Shown here piece by piece: positions 38,852 through 47,622 of a stretch of DNA of 64,000 bases (position 1 is the first letter of the stretch; every line of letters begins with the position of its first letter). The notes beneath the pieces were generated by a model. It saw only the letters and a list, made by a program, of their open reading frames with translations, searched no databases and was not told where the DNA came from. A program made the translations under genes and the position numbers. The DNA is taken from the NCBI RefSeq assembly GCF_002262885.1, contig NZ_NKYF01000004.1, forward strand, positions 186,710 to 250,709. The letters run 5' to 3'. Source of the stretch: Pseudonocardia sp. MH-G8 (lineage in GTDB: Bacteria > Actinomycetota > Actinomycetes > Mycobacteriales > Pseudonocardiaceae).

Positions 38852-38883
38852 CACTGGCTCCGCTTCCGGCGCCCGTGTCCGGG

Positions 38884-39591
38884 TCAACGGACGCGGCGGC
38901 GCCATTCGTGGTCGACGTGGGCGAGCAGCGACCGGTAGCGCTGCGCGATCTCCGGTGCGAGGCGGGCGAGCTCGTCGGCGGGCGGGTCGGGTGCGTGCAC
39001 CGCGGCCGCGATGGTCTGCTCGAGCAGCGCGGATCGCTCCTCGACGTCCGGGACGAGGTCGCCGTAGCCGAACCCGTCGACCAGCAGGAAACCGGTCGCG
39101 ACGGCGCTGAACGCGTACAGCGCCGCGGCGGGGGTGAGGCCCGGGCGCAGGCAGGCCGCCTCGCCGAGCAGGTGCATGTGCTGCCGGATCGCCTCCGCAC
39201 GGGCGGTGGCGAGCTCGCCGAGCGTGTCGCCGCCCTCGTGCGCCAGCCGGCCGAGCACCTCGGCGTCGCTGAGGTAGAGCGAGCGCGCCACCGGCTCGGC
39301 GATCAGCTGCTCGTAGAGCAGGCGCATCATGCAGCCAGGCAGGACGGTGCGCGGGTCGGCCTCCATCCGGTCGGCCAGGTGCTCGACGATCTTGCGCTGA
39401 TCCCGCAGCAGCACTGTGACGAAGAGCGCGTCCTTCGAGCGGAAGTGCAGGTACACCGTGCCCTTGCCGATGCCGGCGTGGCGGGCGACGTCGTCGATCG
39501 TCACGCGCTGGTAGCCCCACCGCACGAGCAGCTCCGCCGCGCTGTCGAGCACCCGCTCGAGGCGGGGGTCCGGAACCTCCGGTGCCGCCAT
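38884..39591 (-). CDS. TetR-family regulator next to the P450
   Basis: The 235-residue protein has a TetR HTH (TIDDVARHAGIGKGTVYLHF) and a C-terminal ligand domain rich in Leu and Ala. ATG 39591 has GGAGG eight bases upstream. TGACCAG-N10-CTGGTCA lies 22 bp before the start, a good candidate operator shared with the divergent crotonase gene. It probably represses itself and the P450. Confidence 0.9.
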   Translation of the reverse strand: MAAPEVPDPRLERVLDSAAELLVRWGYQRVTIDDVARHAGIGKGTVYLHFRSKDALFVTVLLRDQRKIVEHLADRMEADPRTVLPGCMMRLLYEQLIAEPVARSLYLSDAEVLGRLAHEGGDTLGELATARAEAIRQHMHLLGEAACLRPGLTPAAALYAFSAVATGFLLVDGFGYGDLVPDVEERSALLEQTIAAAVHAPDPPADELARLAPEIAQRYRSLLAHVDHEWRRRVR

Positions 39592-39612
39592 CTCCGACCC
39601 TCCAGAACTTTG

Positions 39613-39636
39613 TGACCAGATCTGCTCAACTGGTCA
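39613..39636. promoter_or_regulatory. TetR operator candidate
   Basis: TGACCAG (39613-39619) and CTGGTCA (39630-39636) form an inverted repeat with a 10-bp spacer in the divergent promoter region of the TetR and crotonase genes. Confidence 0.65.
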
Positions 39637-39690
39637 TGCGGTCACGGTACTGCCGCCGAAGCGGTGGGGCAAGGAAGTTCAGCGCGGTGC

Positions 39691-39719
39691 TGTGACCGGT
39701 TCTCAGATCGGGTTACCGT
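39691..39719 (+). promoter_or_regulatory. Crotonase gene promoter
   Basis: TGTGAC (39691-39696), a 17-bp spacer and TACCGT (39714-39719) end five bases before the ATG at 39725, so the transcript is probably leaderless. Confidence 0.6.
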
Positions 39720-39724
39720 CGGGC

Positions 39725-40498
39725 ATGGCCGACTACGAGCACCTGCTGGTGAAGCAGGAGGGGGACACCGTCCGGATCACGATGAACCGGCCGGAACGGC
39801 GCAACACGCTCACCGAGGCGCACCTGCGCGAGCTCCTCGACGCGTTCGAGCGCACGGGGCGGTCGGACGCCACCGGCATCGTGCTCGCCGGCGAGGGCAA
39901 GGCGTTCTCGGCCGGCCACGACTTCGCCGACGTCGCCGGCCGCGACCTCGCGGGCGTGCGCGACCTGCTGCAGCTGTGCACCCGGCTGATGCGCACGATC
40001 GAGTCGGTGCCGCAGGTGGTGATCGCCCGCGTGCACGCGATCGCCACCGCCGCCGGCTGCCAGCTCGTCGCGTCCTGCGACCTCGCCGTGGCCGCCGAGT
40101 CGGCCTCCTTCGCGCTACCCGGCGGCAAGGGCGGCTGGTTCTGCCACACCCCGGCCGTGCCGGTGGCCCGCAACATCGGCCGCAAGCGCCTGATGGAGAT
40201 GGCACTGACCGGCGACGCGATCGACGCCGCCACCGCCGCCGAGTGGGGGCTGGTCAACTACGTCGCACCCGACGACGAGCTCGACGCGCGGGTCGACGAC
40301 CTGCTCGGCCGGGCCACCCGCGGCAGCCGGTTCGGCAAGGGCGTCGGCAAGCAGACGCTCTACGCCCACCTCGACCGCCCGGAGGCCGACGCCTACGCCA
40401 TCGCGATCGAGGTGATGGCCTCGCTGTCGCAGTCCCCCGGCGCCAAGGAAGGCATGGCCGCGTTCCTGGAGAAGCGCAAGCCGGTCTGGCCCGACTAG
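39725..40498 (+). CDS. Enoyl-CoA hydratase/isomerase family protein
   Basis: The 257-residue crotonase has the two oxyanion-hole regions (SAGHDFADV and GCQLVASCDLAVA). One or both catalytic Glu residues of classical hydratases are not obvious: the segment FALPGGKGGWFCHTP, which resembles ECHDC3-like members, replaces the usual one. So the reaction may not be hydration. The start is the ATG at 39725. It is divergent from TetR/P450 and may be in the same regulon. Confidence 0.87.
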   Translation: MADYEHLLVKQEGDTVRITMNRPERRNTLTEAHLRELLDAFERTGRSDATGIVLAGEGKAFSAGHDFADVAGRDLAGVRDLLQLCTRLMRTIESVPQVVIARVHAIATAAGCQLVASCDLAVAAESASFALPGGKGGWFCHTPAVPVARNIGRKRLMEMALTGDAIDAATAAEWGLVNYVAPDDELDARVDDLLGRATRGSRFGKGVGKQTLYAHLDRPEADAYAIAIEVMASLSQSPGAKEGMAAFLEKRKPVWPD

Positions 40499-41552
40499 CG
40501 CTGATCACGTGCCTGAGCCGGCTTTGATCAGACGGCGTGCGGTGCGAGTCGCACACCAGGGCCCTCGCGACCGCGCTGACGTACGTCTCGCACTCCGACT
40601 CGCTGCCATGATCGCCAGGAGTGGTGTGGGGGCGCCAGATCTGTCGCTCTGACACCACTCTCGCTGATCATGGCCGCCCGTTCCATGATCAGATCGACGT
40701 CAGGGCTGTCACCGAGCGCGCTCCGACAGCCCGCAGGTCGATGTGACCATGGAAACCTCCCGTGGGCGCGCCGTTCCCGGCTCGCGACCACTGCCCCACA
40801 CCCCGGCCTTCCGCGCAATCGGCCGGGTTCCCCTCGACCGGTCCGCGGTGATCGGTCTGATCAGTACCTGGGTGCGGGTGCTGCGACGGCGGCGTACTTG
40901 TCGGAGCGATCAGGGCCGGGTGATCGGTCCGAGAAGTGCATGGGTGCTGTCGCGGCGACGTCAGGTACTCCTCGCAGCGATCACCATCGCGCACCCGCGG
41001 GCCCCGTCCGGCAACACGCTCCCGGTGCAGCCCATGTCCCTGGCCCGCTGATCAAGGCGGTCTCGACGGGGTTCGGGAACGGCACCACAGCCGGTCGAAC
41101 GCGCACCCGGCCGCGACGGTTTCGTCCGGAACAGGCCTGGGCCAGGTCGGGGACGGCCGCCCGGACGACCACGATGTTCGTGGGTTGTGCCCGGCCCAGC
41201 CGTCTTCGGCGCGGTCGGGCTCGGTTCCGGACCGACTGCGAGTGAGGCCCCGGGCCGGGGTGGGGGCAGGAAGTGTCGAGCCGGGAACGGCGCGCCCACT
41301 GCAACCCCGGGCTACGAGGCAGGGCTCCGGGGGAGGAACGGCGGCAGGCCGCGGGGGCGCGCACCCCTTTTCCGCTCGGCGGCCCCGGATACGCGCCGCG
41401 CTCCCCATCGACGGGGCGTCAGCGGAGAGAGGCGTGGACGGGGTGTTCGCCGCCCGGCCACTGCGTGACTTCGCCCGGTTCCCCTTCGTCCGGCACGAAC
41501 TGCTCCACGCCGGTGGGCCGGGCTGAGATCGACGCGCACTACTCTTCTCGCG
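40499..41552. other. Gene-poor repeat region
   Basis: Just over 1 kb without a credible gene; open frames here have biased composition and no family features. It holds the inverted-repeat element at 40762-41299, blocks shared with 11.85-12.2 kb, and two imperfect ~70-bp direct repeats at about 40846-40915 and 40916-40985. TACTCT (41540-41545) ends seven bases before the next gene. Confidence 0.65.
40762..41299. mobile_element. 538-bp element with 23-bp perfect terminal inverted repeats (MITE-like)
   Basis: The first 23 bases (starting GTGGGCGCGCCGTTCC) are exactly reverse-complemented by the last 23 (41277-41299, ending GGCGCGCCCAC). Similarity continues inward to about 50 bp (CCCCGGCC runs). 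No transposase is encoded. No target-site duplication was seen at the ends, so insertion by transposition is inference. A partial copy is at 11948-12022. Confidence 0.5.
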
Positions 41553-42410
41553 ATGCTCTCCCGACGGCGACTCCTCGCGCTCACGATCCCGGCGGGCGCG
41601 GCGGTCGCCTGCTCCCGGCCCGCCGGGAGCACCCTCGAGCGCGCACGGGCCGACGGCGCCATCCGCGTGGGCACCGCCGGTGAGCAGCCCTACAGCTACA
41701 TCGATCCCGCCGGCCGCCTCACCGGCGCGCAGCCGGAGGTCGCCCGCGCGGTGCTGGCCCACCTCGGGATCGACGGCCTCGACGCCATTCGCGTGCCGTT
41801 CGCCGACCTGATCCCGCAACTGCAGGCCGGGCAGTTCGACCTGATCACCGCAGGCATGACGGTGCTGCCGCAGCGTTGCCGGGAAGTCGCGTTCAGCCGG
41901 CCCGACTTCGTCGCCCCGCCGGCGTTCCTCGTGCAGGAGGGCAACCCCCGCGACATCGAGTCGTTCCGCGACGTCGCCCGCTCCGACGCCCGTCTGGCGG
42001 TGCTCGAGGGCGCCGCGGAAATCGACTACGCCCGCGCCGCAGGCGTGTCCGACGACCAGCTGGAAATCGTCCACGGCCAGTCGGAGCTGCTCCGCAGCGT
42101 GTCGAGCGAGCGAGTCGTGGCCGGCGCGCTGACCCGGATCTCGCTGGTCGACGAGCTGCGCCGCAACCCCGGCTCGGGCGTCGAGGTGACCGAGGCCGTG
42201 GAGCCCGTGGTGGACGGGCGCCCCGTCGTGCCCGCGGCCGCCTTCGCCGTGCGTACCGGCGAGAACGACTTCCTCGCGGCGTTCAACGCGGAGCTGGCCG
42301 CGGTGCAGGCCTCCGGCGAGTGGCTGCGCATCACCGAGCAGTTCGGGTTCACGCGCGAGAACCTGCCGCCGGCGGACCTGACGACCGCAAGTCTGTGCGC
42401 CGCCCCCTGA
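41553..42410 (+). CDS. Orphan EhuB-like solute-binding lipoprotein
   Basis: The 285-residue protein has a leader with RRRLL and a lipobox ending in AVAC (Cys20), then an amino-acid-type binding domain (IRVGTAGEQPYSYIDPAG, FDLITAGMTVLPQR). It is about the size of, and clearly similar to, the ehuB product at 46456-47364: it shares the NLPPADLTT-type ending and the PQRCREVAFSRPDF/ERCGQAAFSIPDY motifs. No permease or ATPase is adjacent. TACTCT seven bases before the ATG suggests a leaderless start. It may feed the Ehu transporter. Confidence 0.85.
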   Translation: MLSRRRLLALTIPAGAAVACSRPAGSTLERARADGAIRVGTAGEQPYSYIDPAGRLTGAQPEVARAVLAHLGIDGLDAIRVPFADLIPQLQAGQFDLITAGMTVLPQRCREVAFSRPDFVAPPAFLVQEGNPRDIESFRDVARSDARLAVLEGAAEIDYARAAGVSDDQLEIVHGQSELLRSVSSERVVAGALTRISLVDELRRNPGSGVEVTEAVEPVVDGRPVVPAAAFAVRTGENDFLAAFNAELAAVQASGEWLRITEQFGFTRENLPPADLTTASLCAAP

Positions 42411-42662
42411 CGCCAGCAGTTGCTGCCCCGGCCGTCAACTGTCGTTCGCCCCTACCTCCAACCAGCCTCGACGCACGCGGCGGCCGCCGCATCGTCCGTC
42501 ACCCGTACGGACCACTCACTCGTCGCTTTCCGTAACCAGTAACACGGTCTTCTGCTCCAATCAGGGGTTCCACGCCCGTTCTCCTACATGAACAGCAGCT
42601 CCTCCGTACCTTCCGAGGCGATCCCAATACTTCGCACCGCAGCCCCAGGACGAGCCGGTCAC

Positions 42663-42848
42663 ATGCACAGATATCAACGAGCCCTATCCGTTTCGATGCT
42701 CACCCTCGGACTTGCAGCTATCTCCGCACCCGCAGCGAGCGCTCACGAAACGACAGAATGGAAGCGGTCTGCCGCATGCCCAGGAGGCGTCGGAAAAGGA
42801 GTCCTGATACAGGCGGCAGGGTGGGGAGTGCTTGAGATTCAGTGGTGA
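42663..42848 (+). CDS. Small secreted peptide, possibly truncated
   Basis: The 61-residue frame begins MHRYQRALSVSMLTLGLAA and reaches ISAPAASAHE, a textbook Sec signal peptide with cleavage after ASA. The mature part is about 30 residues. After the TGA an overlapping frame (about 42845-42955) continues with plausible residues (VTGEFSYNSNALPC...), suggesting that a longer secreted protein was broken by a frameshift. No family recognised. Confidence 0.45.
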   Translation: MHRYQRALSVSMLTLGLAAISAPAASAHETTEWKRSAACPGGVGKGVLIQAAGWGVLEIQW

Positions 42849-43088
42849 CTGGCGAATTCTCCTACAACTCAAACGCACTGCCATGCATCAACCAAGCGCC
42901 GTACATCCACTCTATTCGACTCGACTCGCGAGAGCGGCAGATCTCATAACGAGCGACGCCTACGACACAGACCCGTTCGAGGGGAAGCTTGAGAAGGCGC
43001 GGGAATCGTGCGGCGGATTTCCTCGCGACACAGCCGCCGGTTGAGCGGCAGGAACACAAGAGTCGACCGAAACGCCGAAGAGGCCGCC

Positions 43089-43184
43089 GTGGGAGCACTG
43101 AGAACTCTACTATGCGTAGCATGGAGCGGAGCAGCCATAACCCTGCTCCCCTCTGTGCTCGCCGAATCGGACGAAACAACCTGA
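43089..43184 (+). pseudogene. Signal-peptide fragment
   Basis: GTG 43089 opens 31 codons: a short basic start, the hydrophobic run LCVAWSGAAITLLPSVLA and ESDETT before a TGA. A different frame continues in register by position (43203-43565). It is most easily read as the start of a broken secreted-protein gene. Confidence 0.35.
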
Positions 43185-43202
43185 ATCGTAGAGCATATCT
43201 CG

Positions 43203-43565
43203 GTGGACGCAGATTCGTCCGGTCCGCGACGACGCTCAATTTCGAGCGCGGCTACTGCTAGATTCGAAATCGGAAACATTCACTACTCTCCGAAACCACC
43301 GCGACGCCAGCGCCAGCACCTCGGTGCCCTGCTACTTAACTCAGCAGCCGGCAGACCATTCAAGGTAGACAACCTTTCGATCCGAACCTTCCTCGAAATG
43401 ACCGAGTGTATAAATCAGACGAATCGTCACACGAACCAGGCAACGATGCCCCGCCACGCACAATTTCGCGGCTTCGGCAACTACACCGCAAGCACGAACG
43501 TCAAAGTTTCGGTCACAGGCAGGACGCACAGCGCGAGTGCATCAGTAACCAAACACCTGCCTTGA
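43203..43565 (+). pseudogene. Remnant following the signal-peptide fragment
   Basis: GTG 43203 to the TGA at 43565 gives 120 residues with Ser/Thr/Asn-rich C-terminal sequence (GNYTASTNVKVSVTGRTHSA) that looks like a beta-rich secreted domain. Without a signal peptide of its own it is more likely the shifted remainder of the gene beginning at 43089. Confidence 0.35.
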
Positions 43566-43668
43566 CGGGGAACTGCGAGGATCAAGAGGAGCGTCGCCGC
43601 CTTCTTGCGATCGCCGATCAGGTATCGCTGTCACGCCTACCCGTGGCACATCGGGGTAGAGTTCCACC

Positions 43669-44295
43669 GTGACCTTCTTCGAACTTCCGCCAACAGGTAC
43701 TTCACACGATCAATCTGAGGATGCCCCTGAGGACGATCGCTGGACTGCACCACCCCGGGGCGTTCTACCCGCGGTGGTTCCACTAGAGATAACCGCTCAC
43801 CACGAGGACCTCGCGGCGATTTACCTGCGCCACGCGAACGTGTATCCAATCGGCTGTTCATTCTGGCTGACCGTCGCAGCGCGACTGCATACGCCTGACT
43901 CCACCCGCGAGCGCATGGTTTCCGAGGCCGTCTTCGCTGATACGGTAGAACTTCGCCAGCTCGCTACGCTCGATGATGCACTGGCGCGCTTCGGCGTTGC
44001 ATACATCGACGGATCGAGAGCAACTACGTTGGAGAATCCCTCAGTCGAAGCCGGGCGCGATCCTACCGACAAGTCCAGGGCGCCGCTCCTTGTGCATTAC
44101 GAACACAACGCCAACGTGGGCGACCTATTCTGGCAGGGGGAGCATGAGTTGTGGCTCAGCCCTCTACCGCCCGCCGAGCACTTTGAGCTACTACTGGAGT
44201 GGCCACGCCTCGAAGTGCCCCTTACCCGCGTGATCATCGACGGACACACCCTCGCTGATGCCGCAGAACGATCCCGACATATATGGCCGTCGTGA
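43669..44295 (+). CDS. Hypothetical protein in AT-richer DNA
   Basis: The 208-residue acidic protein has no signal peptide or membrane segment and no family I recognise. Sequence such as PLEITAHHEDLAAIYLRHANVYPIGCSF and RAPLLVHYEHNANVGDLFWQGEHELWL suggests an alpha/beta fold. TAGAGT (43657-43662) ends six bases before the GTG, supporting a leaderless start. It converges on ehuA. Codon use is less GC-biased than in the neighbours, suggesting recent acquisition. Confidence 0.75.
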   Translation: MTFFELPPTGTSHDQSEDAPEDDRWTAPPRGVLPAVVPLEITAHHEDLAAIYLRHANVYPIGCSFWLTVAARLHTPDSTRERMVSEAVFADTVELRQLATLDDALARFGVAYIDGSRATTLENPSVEAGRDPTDKSRAPLLVHYEHNANVGDLFWQGEHELWLSPLPPAEHFELLLEWPRLEVPLTRVIIDGHTLADAAERSRHIWPS

Positions 44296-44312
44296 AACAG
44301 CTGCGGAAACGC

Positions 44313-45110
44313 TCACCCGCGACCTAGTACGGCCCTGAGGAATTCCTGGGTCCGCGGGTGGTCCGGCTCGGAGAAGAGCTTCTCCGGTGGGGCGTCCTCG
44401 ATCACCTGGCCACCGTCGAACATCATCACCCGGTGCGAGAAGTCGCGCGCGAAACCCATCTCGTGCGTGACGCACAGGATCGTGATGTCGGTGCTCTCGC
44501 CGATGTCCTGCAGCAGCTTGAGCACCCCCGCCACCAGCTCGGGGTCCAGCGCGGAGGTCACCTCGTCGAGCAGCAGGACGTCCGGCTGCATCGCCAGCGC
44601 CCGCGCGATCGCCACGCGTTGCTGCTGACCGCCCGAGAGCCGCGACGGGTGCTCGTCGATCTTCTCGCCGAGCCCGACCAGGTCGAGCAGCTCCTTCGCC
44701 CGCGCGTTCGCCTCGTCCTTCGACAGCCCCAGCACGCGGGTGGGCGCCTCGACGAGGTTGCCGCGCACCGTCATGTTCGGGAACAGGTTGAACTGCTGGA
44801 ACACCATCCCGATGCGCTTGCGCACCTCGCGGCTGTGCTTCTCGTCGGCGGGGACGAGCGTGCCACCCTTCTCCATGTGCGAGAGGTACTTCCCGGCCAC
44901 CTGGATGGTGCCGCCGGTGACCGACTCGAGACACATGAGCAGCCGCAGGATCGTGGTCTTGCCCGACCCGGACGGGCCGATCAGCGTGACGTGCTCGCCC
45001 GGCGCCACGGAGAAGCAGAGGTCGGAGAGCACGACGTTGTCGCCGAACCGCTTCTCCACACCATCGAAGACGATCATGGGCTCGGCCGCACCGTTAGATT
45101 GCACCGACAC
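44313..45110 (-). CDS. ehuA: Ectoine/amino-acid ABC transporter ATP-binding protein
   Basis: The 265-residue ATPase has Walker A GPSGSGKTT, the Q-loop FQQFNLF, the signature LSGGQQQRVAIARAL, Walker B VLLLDEVTSALDPE and the His switch VTHEMGFARD. It belongs to the polar-amino-acid family and matches EhuA of ectoine/hydroxyectoine uptake. The GTG overlaps ehuD by 17 bases. It is the last gene of ehuBCDA. Confidence 0.9.
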   Translation of the reverse strand: MSVQSNGAAEPMIVFDGVEKRFGDNVVLSDLCFSVAPGEHVTLIGPSGSGKTTILRLLMCLESVTGGTIQVAGKYLSHMEKGGTLVPADEKHSREVRKRIGMVFQQFNLFPNMTVRGNLVEAPTRVLGLSKDEANARAKELLDLVGLGEKIDEHPSRLSGGQQQRVAIARALAMQPDVLLLDEVTSALDPELVAGVLKLLQDIGESTDITILCVTHEMGFARDFSHRVMMFDGGQVIEDAPPEKLFSEPDHPRTQEFLRAVLGRG

Positions 45111-45747
45111 GACGCTCCAATCTGCGCATCAGCAGCGACGCGGGATAGCTCAACAAGAGGAAGAACAGCCCCGCGATCGTGTAGGGCTCGACATAGCGGA
45201 AGAAGGTGTTCCCCACCTCTTCGGCCCGCCCGACGACATCGAGGATGCCGATGGCGGTGAGCAGCGGCACCTCCTTGAACATCGAGATCACGTAGTTGCC
45301 CAGTGCCGGAATCACCCGGGGTACCGCCTGCGGGAGTACCACGCCGGTCCAGACCCGGGATCGGGGAAGGCTCAGCGCCGTGGCCGCCTCCCACTGCCCG
45401 CGGGGAACCGCATCGATGCCGGCGCGGTAGACCTCCGACGTGTAGCAGGCGTAGTGGATACCGAGAGCGATCACACCGACCGTGAGGGCGCTCAGCACGA
45501 CACCGAACTGGGGCAGCACGAAGAACAGGAAGAAGATCTGCACCAGCAGCGGTGTACTGCGCACGAACTCGACGATCGCTCGTACGACGATCCGGACCGG
45601 TGCCGGGCCGCGTTGCAGCACCGCGAACAGCAGGCCGAGAAGCATCGCGATGATCGAGCCGAGCAGCGTCGCGAGCAACGTGAGCCCGAGGCCCTCGACC
45701 AGCGCCGGCAGGATCGAGATCGCGTAGTTCCAGTCCCAGACGTCCAT
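45094..45747 (-). CDS. ehuD: Ectoine/amino-acid ABC transporter permease EhuD
   Basis: The 217-residue polar-amino-acid permease has five hydrophobic segments and the coupling EAA loop (EAATALSLPRSRVWTGVVLPQAVPRVIP). Its ATG shares one base with the ehuC stop (TGATG), a typical coupled start. It pairs with EhuC in the membrane. Confidence 0.88.
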   Translation of the reverse strand: MDVWDWNYAISILPALVEGLGLTLLATLLGSIIAMLLGLLFAVLQRGPAPVRIVVRAIVEFVRSTPLLVQIFFLFFVLPQFGVVLSALTVGVIALGIHYACYTSEVYRAGIDAVPRGQWEAATALSLPRSRVWTGVVLPQAVPRVIPALGNYVISMFKEVPLLTAIGILDVVGRAEEVGNTFFRYVEPYTIAGLFFLLLSYPASLLMRRLERRVGAI

Positions 45748-46448
45748 CAGTGCGTCCCCGCGAGCGCCCGGGCCGCACCGTGGCGCGTGCCCCGTCCGAG
45801 CTTGGCGGCTGCCAGCCGCTCGAGCGTCCGCATCACCGCGGTGATGATCAACGAGAGGACCAGGTAGCACGCCAGGAGCAGTGCCATGATCTGCAGCACC
45901 TGCGGGTTGAAGTTCGGGACGAGCACCTCGGTGGCCTGCCGCGTGATCTCGGGGATGAACACGAACGAGAGCAGGGACGTGCTCTTGAGCAGCTGGATGA
46001 AGAGGTTGTTGAACGGTGGGATCATCTCGACCACGGCTTGCGGGAGGATCACCCGCAACATCCGCTGAGCGGGCGACAGGCTGAGCGCCAGCGCGCCCTC
46101 GTACTGCGCCCGCGGCACGGACTGCACGGCGCCGCGCACGATCTCGGCGCCGTACGCCCCGTGGTTGAGCCCCAGCACCGCCACGCCGCCCCAGAGCGGG
46201 ATGAACTCGAAGCCGACCAGCACCGGCAGCGCGAAGAAGATCCAGAACAGCTGCACGACCTCGGAGGTGCCGCGCAGGCCTTCCACGTAGATCCGGCTGA
46301 TCACCCGCACCCAGCGTTGCGGCGACAGGAGCGCGAGCCCGGCCACGAACGAGAGCACGATCGTCAGCACGATCCCGCCGACCGTGGCGATCAGGGTGTA
46401 GGGCACACCCTGACCGATGACCGACAGCCAGGTGCCGAAGTTCTCCAC
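45747..46448 (-). CDS. ehuC: Ectoine/amino-acid ABC transporter permease EhuC
   Basis: The 233-residue permease has five hydrophobic segments and an EAA loop (EGALALSLSPAQRMLRVILPQAVVEMIP). It starts seven bases after the ehuB stop at GTG 46448 and overlaps ehuD by one base. Confidence 0.88.
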   Translation of the reverse strand: MENFGTWLSVIGQGVPYTLIATVGGIVLTIVLSFVAGLALLSPQRWVRVISRIYVEGLRGTSEVVQLFWIFFALPVLVGFEFIPLWGGVAVLGLNHGAYGAEIVRGAVQSVPRAQYEGALALSLSPAQRMLRVILPQAVVEMIPPFNNLFIQLLKSTSLLSFVFIPEITRQATEVLVPNFNPQVLQIMALLLACYLVLSLIITAVMRTLERLAAAKLGRGTRHGAARALAGTH

Positions 46449-46455
46449 GGCCGGA

Positions 46456-47364
46456 TCAGGCCGAGCAGAGCTGCTCGGTGGTCAGCCCGTCGGCAGGCAA
46501 GTTGTCCTCGGAGAACCCGAACGGGCTCGCCGCGGTGAGCCAGCGCCCGTCGTCGTGGGCCTTCTGCAGCTCGGCGTCGAACGCCTCACGGAGGTCGTTG
46601 TCGGCCTGCCGGAACACGAACCCGCCCGCGGAGACGACGGGCTGCCCGTTCTCGGTGGGGGTGATGCCTTCGGTGACCTCGACCCCGGCGTCGGGGTTCT
46701 TGCCGGCGAGCCACTTGAGCGAGATGTCGGTCAGGGCAGCGGCGTAGGCGCGACCGGACGTGACCGCCTGCAGCAAGGCGTTCTGGTCGTCGTAGACGCT
46801 GATGCTCCCGGCGGGCACGCCCGCGGCCTCGGCGTAGCCCTGTTCCACGGCGGCGCTGAGCACGGCGAGCGGCAGGCCCTTGGCCGCGACGTCCTCGAAA
46901 GTGGCCACCTGCTCCGGGTTGCCGGCCGGCACGAGGAACGCGGTCAGCGCGGTGTAGTCGGGGATCGAGAACGCCGCCTGCCCGCAGCGCTCGGCGGTGA
47001 TGTTCATTCCCGCGCACACCATGTCGTAGCGGTTGGCGTTCAGCGCGGGGATGAGCGAGCCGAAGTCGACCTGCTCGGCCTGCACCTCGGCGATGCCCAT
47101 CGCCTCCAGCACGATCCGCGCGACCTCGGGGGCCTCACCCGTGACGTTGCCGCCGACATCCGTGAAGCCGTACGGCTCTTCACCCGCGATGCCGATTCGG
47201 ATGGTGCCGGCGCTGCGGGCGTTCTCGAGCACACCGCCGGCGCCCGCTCCCCCACCACCGCCGGTGCTCTGGCACGCGGCGAGGAACGTGGAACCGCCGA
47301 TCGCCACCGCTCCAGCCGTTGCGGTGCGGCGCAGGAAGTCACGCCTGCTCCAGTGCTGCGTCAT
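46456..47364 (-). CDS. ehuB: Ectoine/amino-acid ABC transporter solute-binding lipoprotein
   Basis: The 302-residue protein begins with a twin-arginine leader (SRRDFLRR) ending in the lipobox LAAC, followed by a periplasmic-binding-protein fold (IRIGIAGEEPYGFTD, YDMVCAGMNITAERC). That pattern matches EhuB proteins. AAGGAG lies five bases before the ATG. Substrate assignment as ectoine/hydroxyectoine is by family similarity; related polar amino acids are possible. Confidence 0.88.
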   Translation of the reverse strand: MTQHWSRRDFLRRTATAGAVAIGGSTFLAACQSTGGGGGAGAGGVLENARSAGTIRIGIAGEEPYGFTDVGGNVTGEAPEVARIVLEAMGIAEVQAEQVDFGSLIPALNANRYDMVCAGMNITAERCGQAAFSIPDYTALTAFLVPAGNPEQVATFEDVAAKGLPLAVLSAAVEQGYAEAAGVPAGSISVYDDQNALLQAVTSGRAYAAALTDISLKWLAGKNPDAGVEVTEGITPTENGQPVVSAGGFVFRQADNDLREAFDAELQKAHDDGRWLTAASPFGFSEDNLPADGLTTEQLCSA

Positions 47365-47468
47365 GGCATCTCCTTCCGGTCGTCCGGCGACCCCCCTCCG
47401 GTCACCGACGTCGAAGTCCGAACGTAGGGGAACTCGTTCGCCTCGCCGTCACCTGAGCGCCGCATACA

Positions 47469-47499
47469 TGCACTCGTTACGGGACCGCAACGAGGTGCA
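47469..47499. promoter_or_regulatory. Inverted repeat upstream of ehuB
   Basis: TGCACTCGTT (47469-47478) and AACGAGGTGCA (47489-47499) form an inverted repeat with a 10-bp spacer and a one-base bulge, about 105-135 bp before the ehuB start. It is a possible operator of the uptake operon. Confidence 0.45.
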
Positions 47500-47622
47500 C
47501 GTTTCCCCCGGACTTTCACCCGATCGGATGCCATGAGCGCTCGAACGGGCGGGTACATAACGCGGCACTTCTCCGGGGCGCCCGACCGAGCCGTTCGGCC
47601 CGGGATGCGACAGGATCGGAGC

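Larger units (their letters stand above)
42411..43668. other. AT-richer patch with remnants of secreted peptides
   Basis: This 1.26-kb stretch has visibly lower GC and unlike codon use compared with the flanks. It contains two signal-peptide-like short frames (42663 and 43089) and a frame at 43203-43565 without a recognisable fold. Stop codons are frequent. It looks like foreign or decaying DNA between the orphan binding protein and the hypothetical gene at 43669. Confidence 0.6.

Noticed and set aside
37601..40498. Secondary-metabolite cluster around the P450
   Set aside because: Only a P450, a TetR regulator and a crotonase are present; no synthase, ferredoxin or tailoring set.
40670..41526. 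Overlapping open frames inside the repeat region
   Set aside because: Composition is biased, frames overlap each other on both strands, and they lie across inverted and direct repeats.
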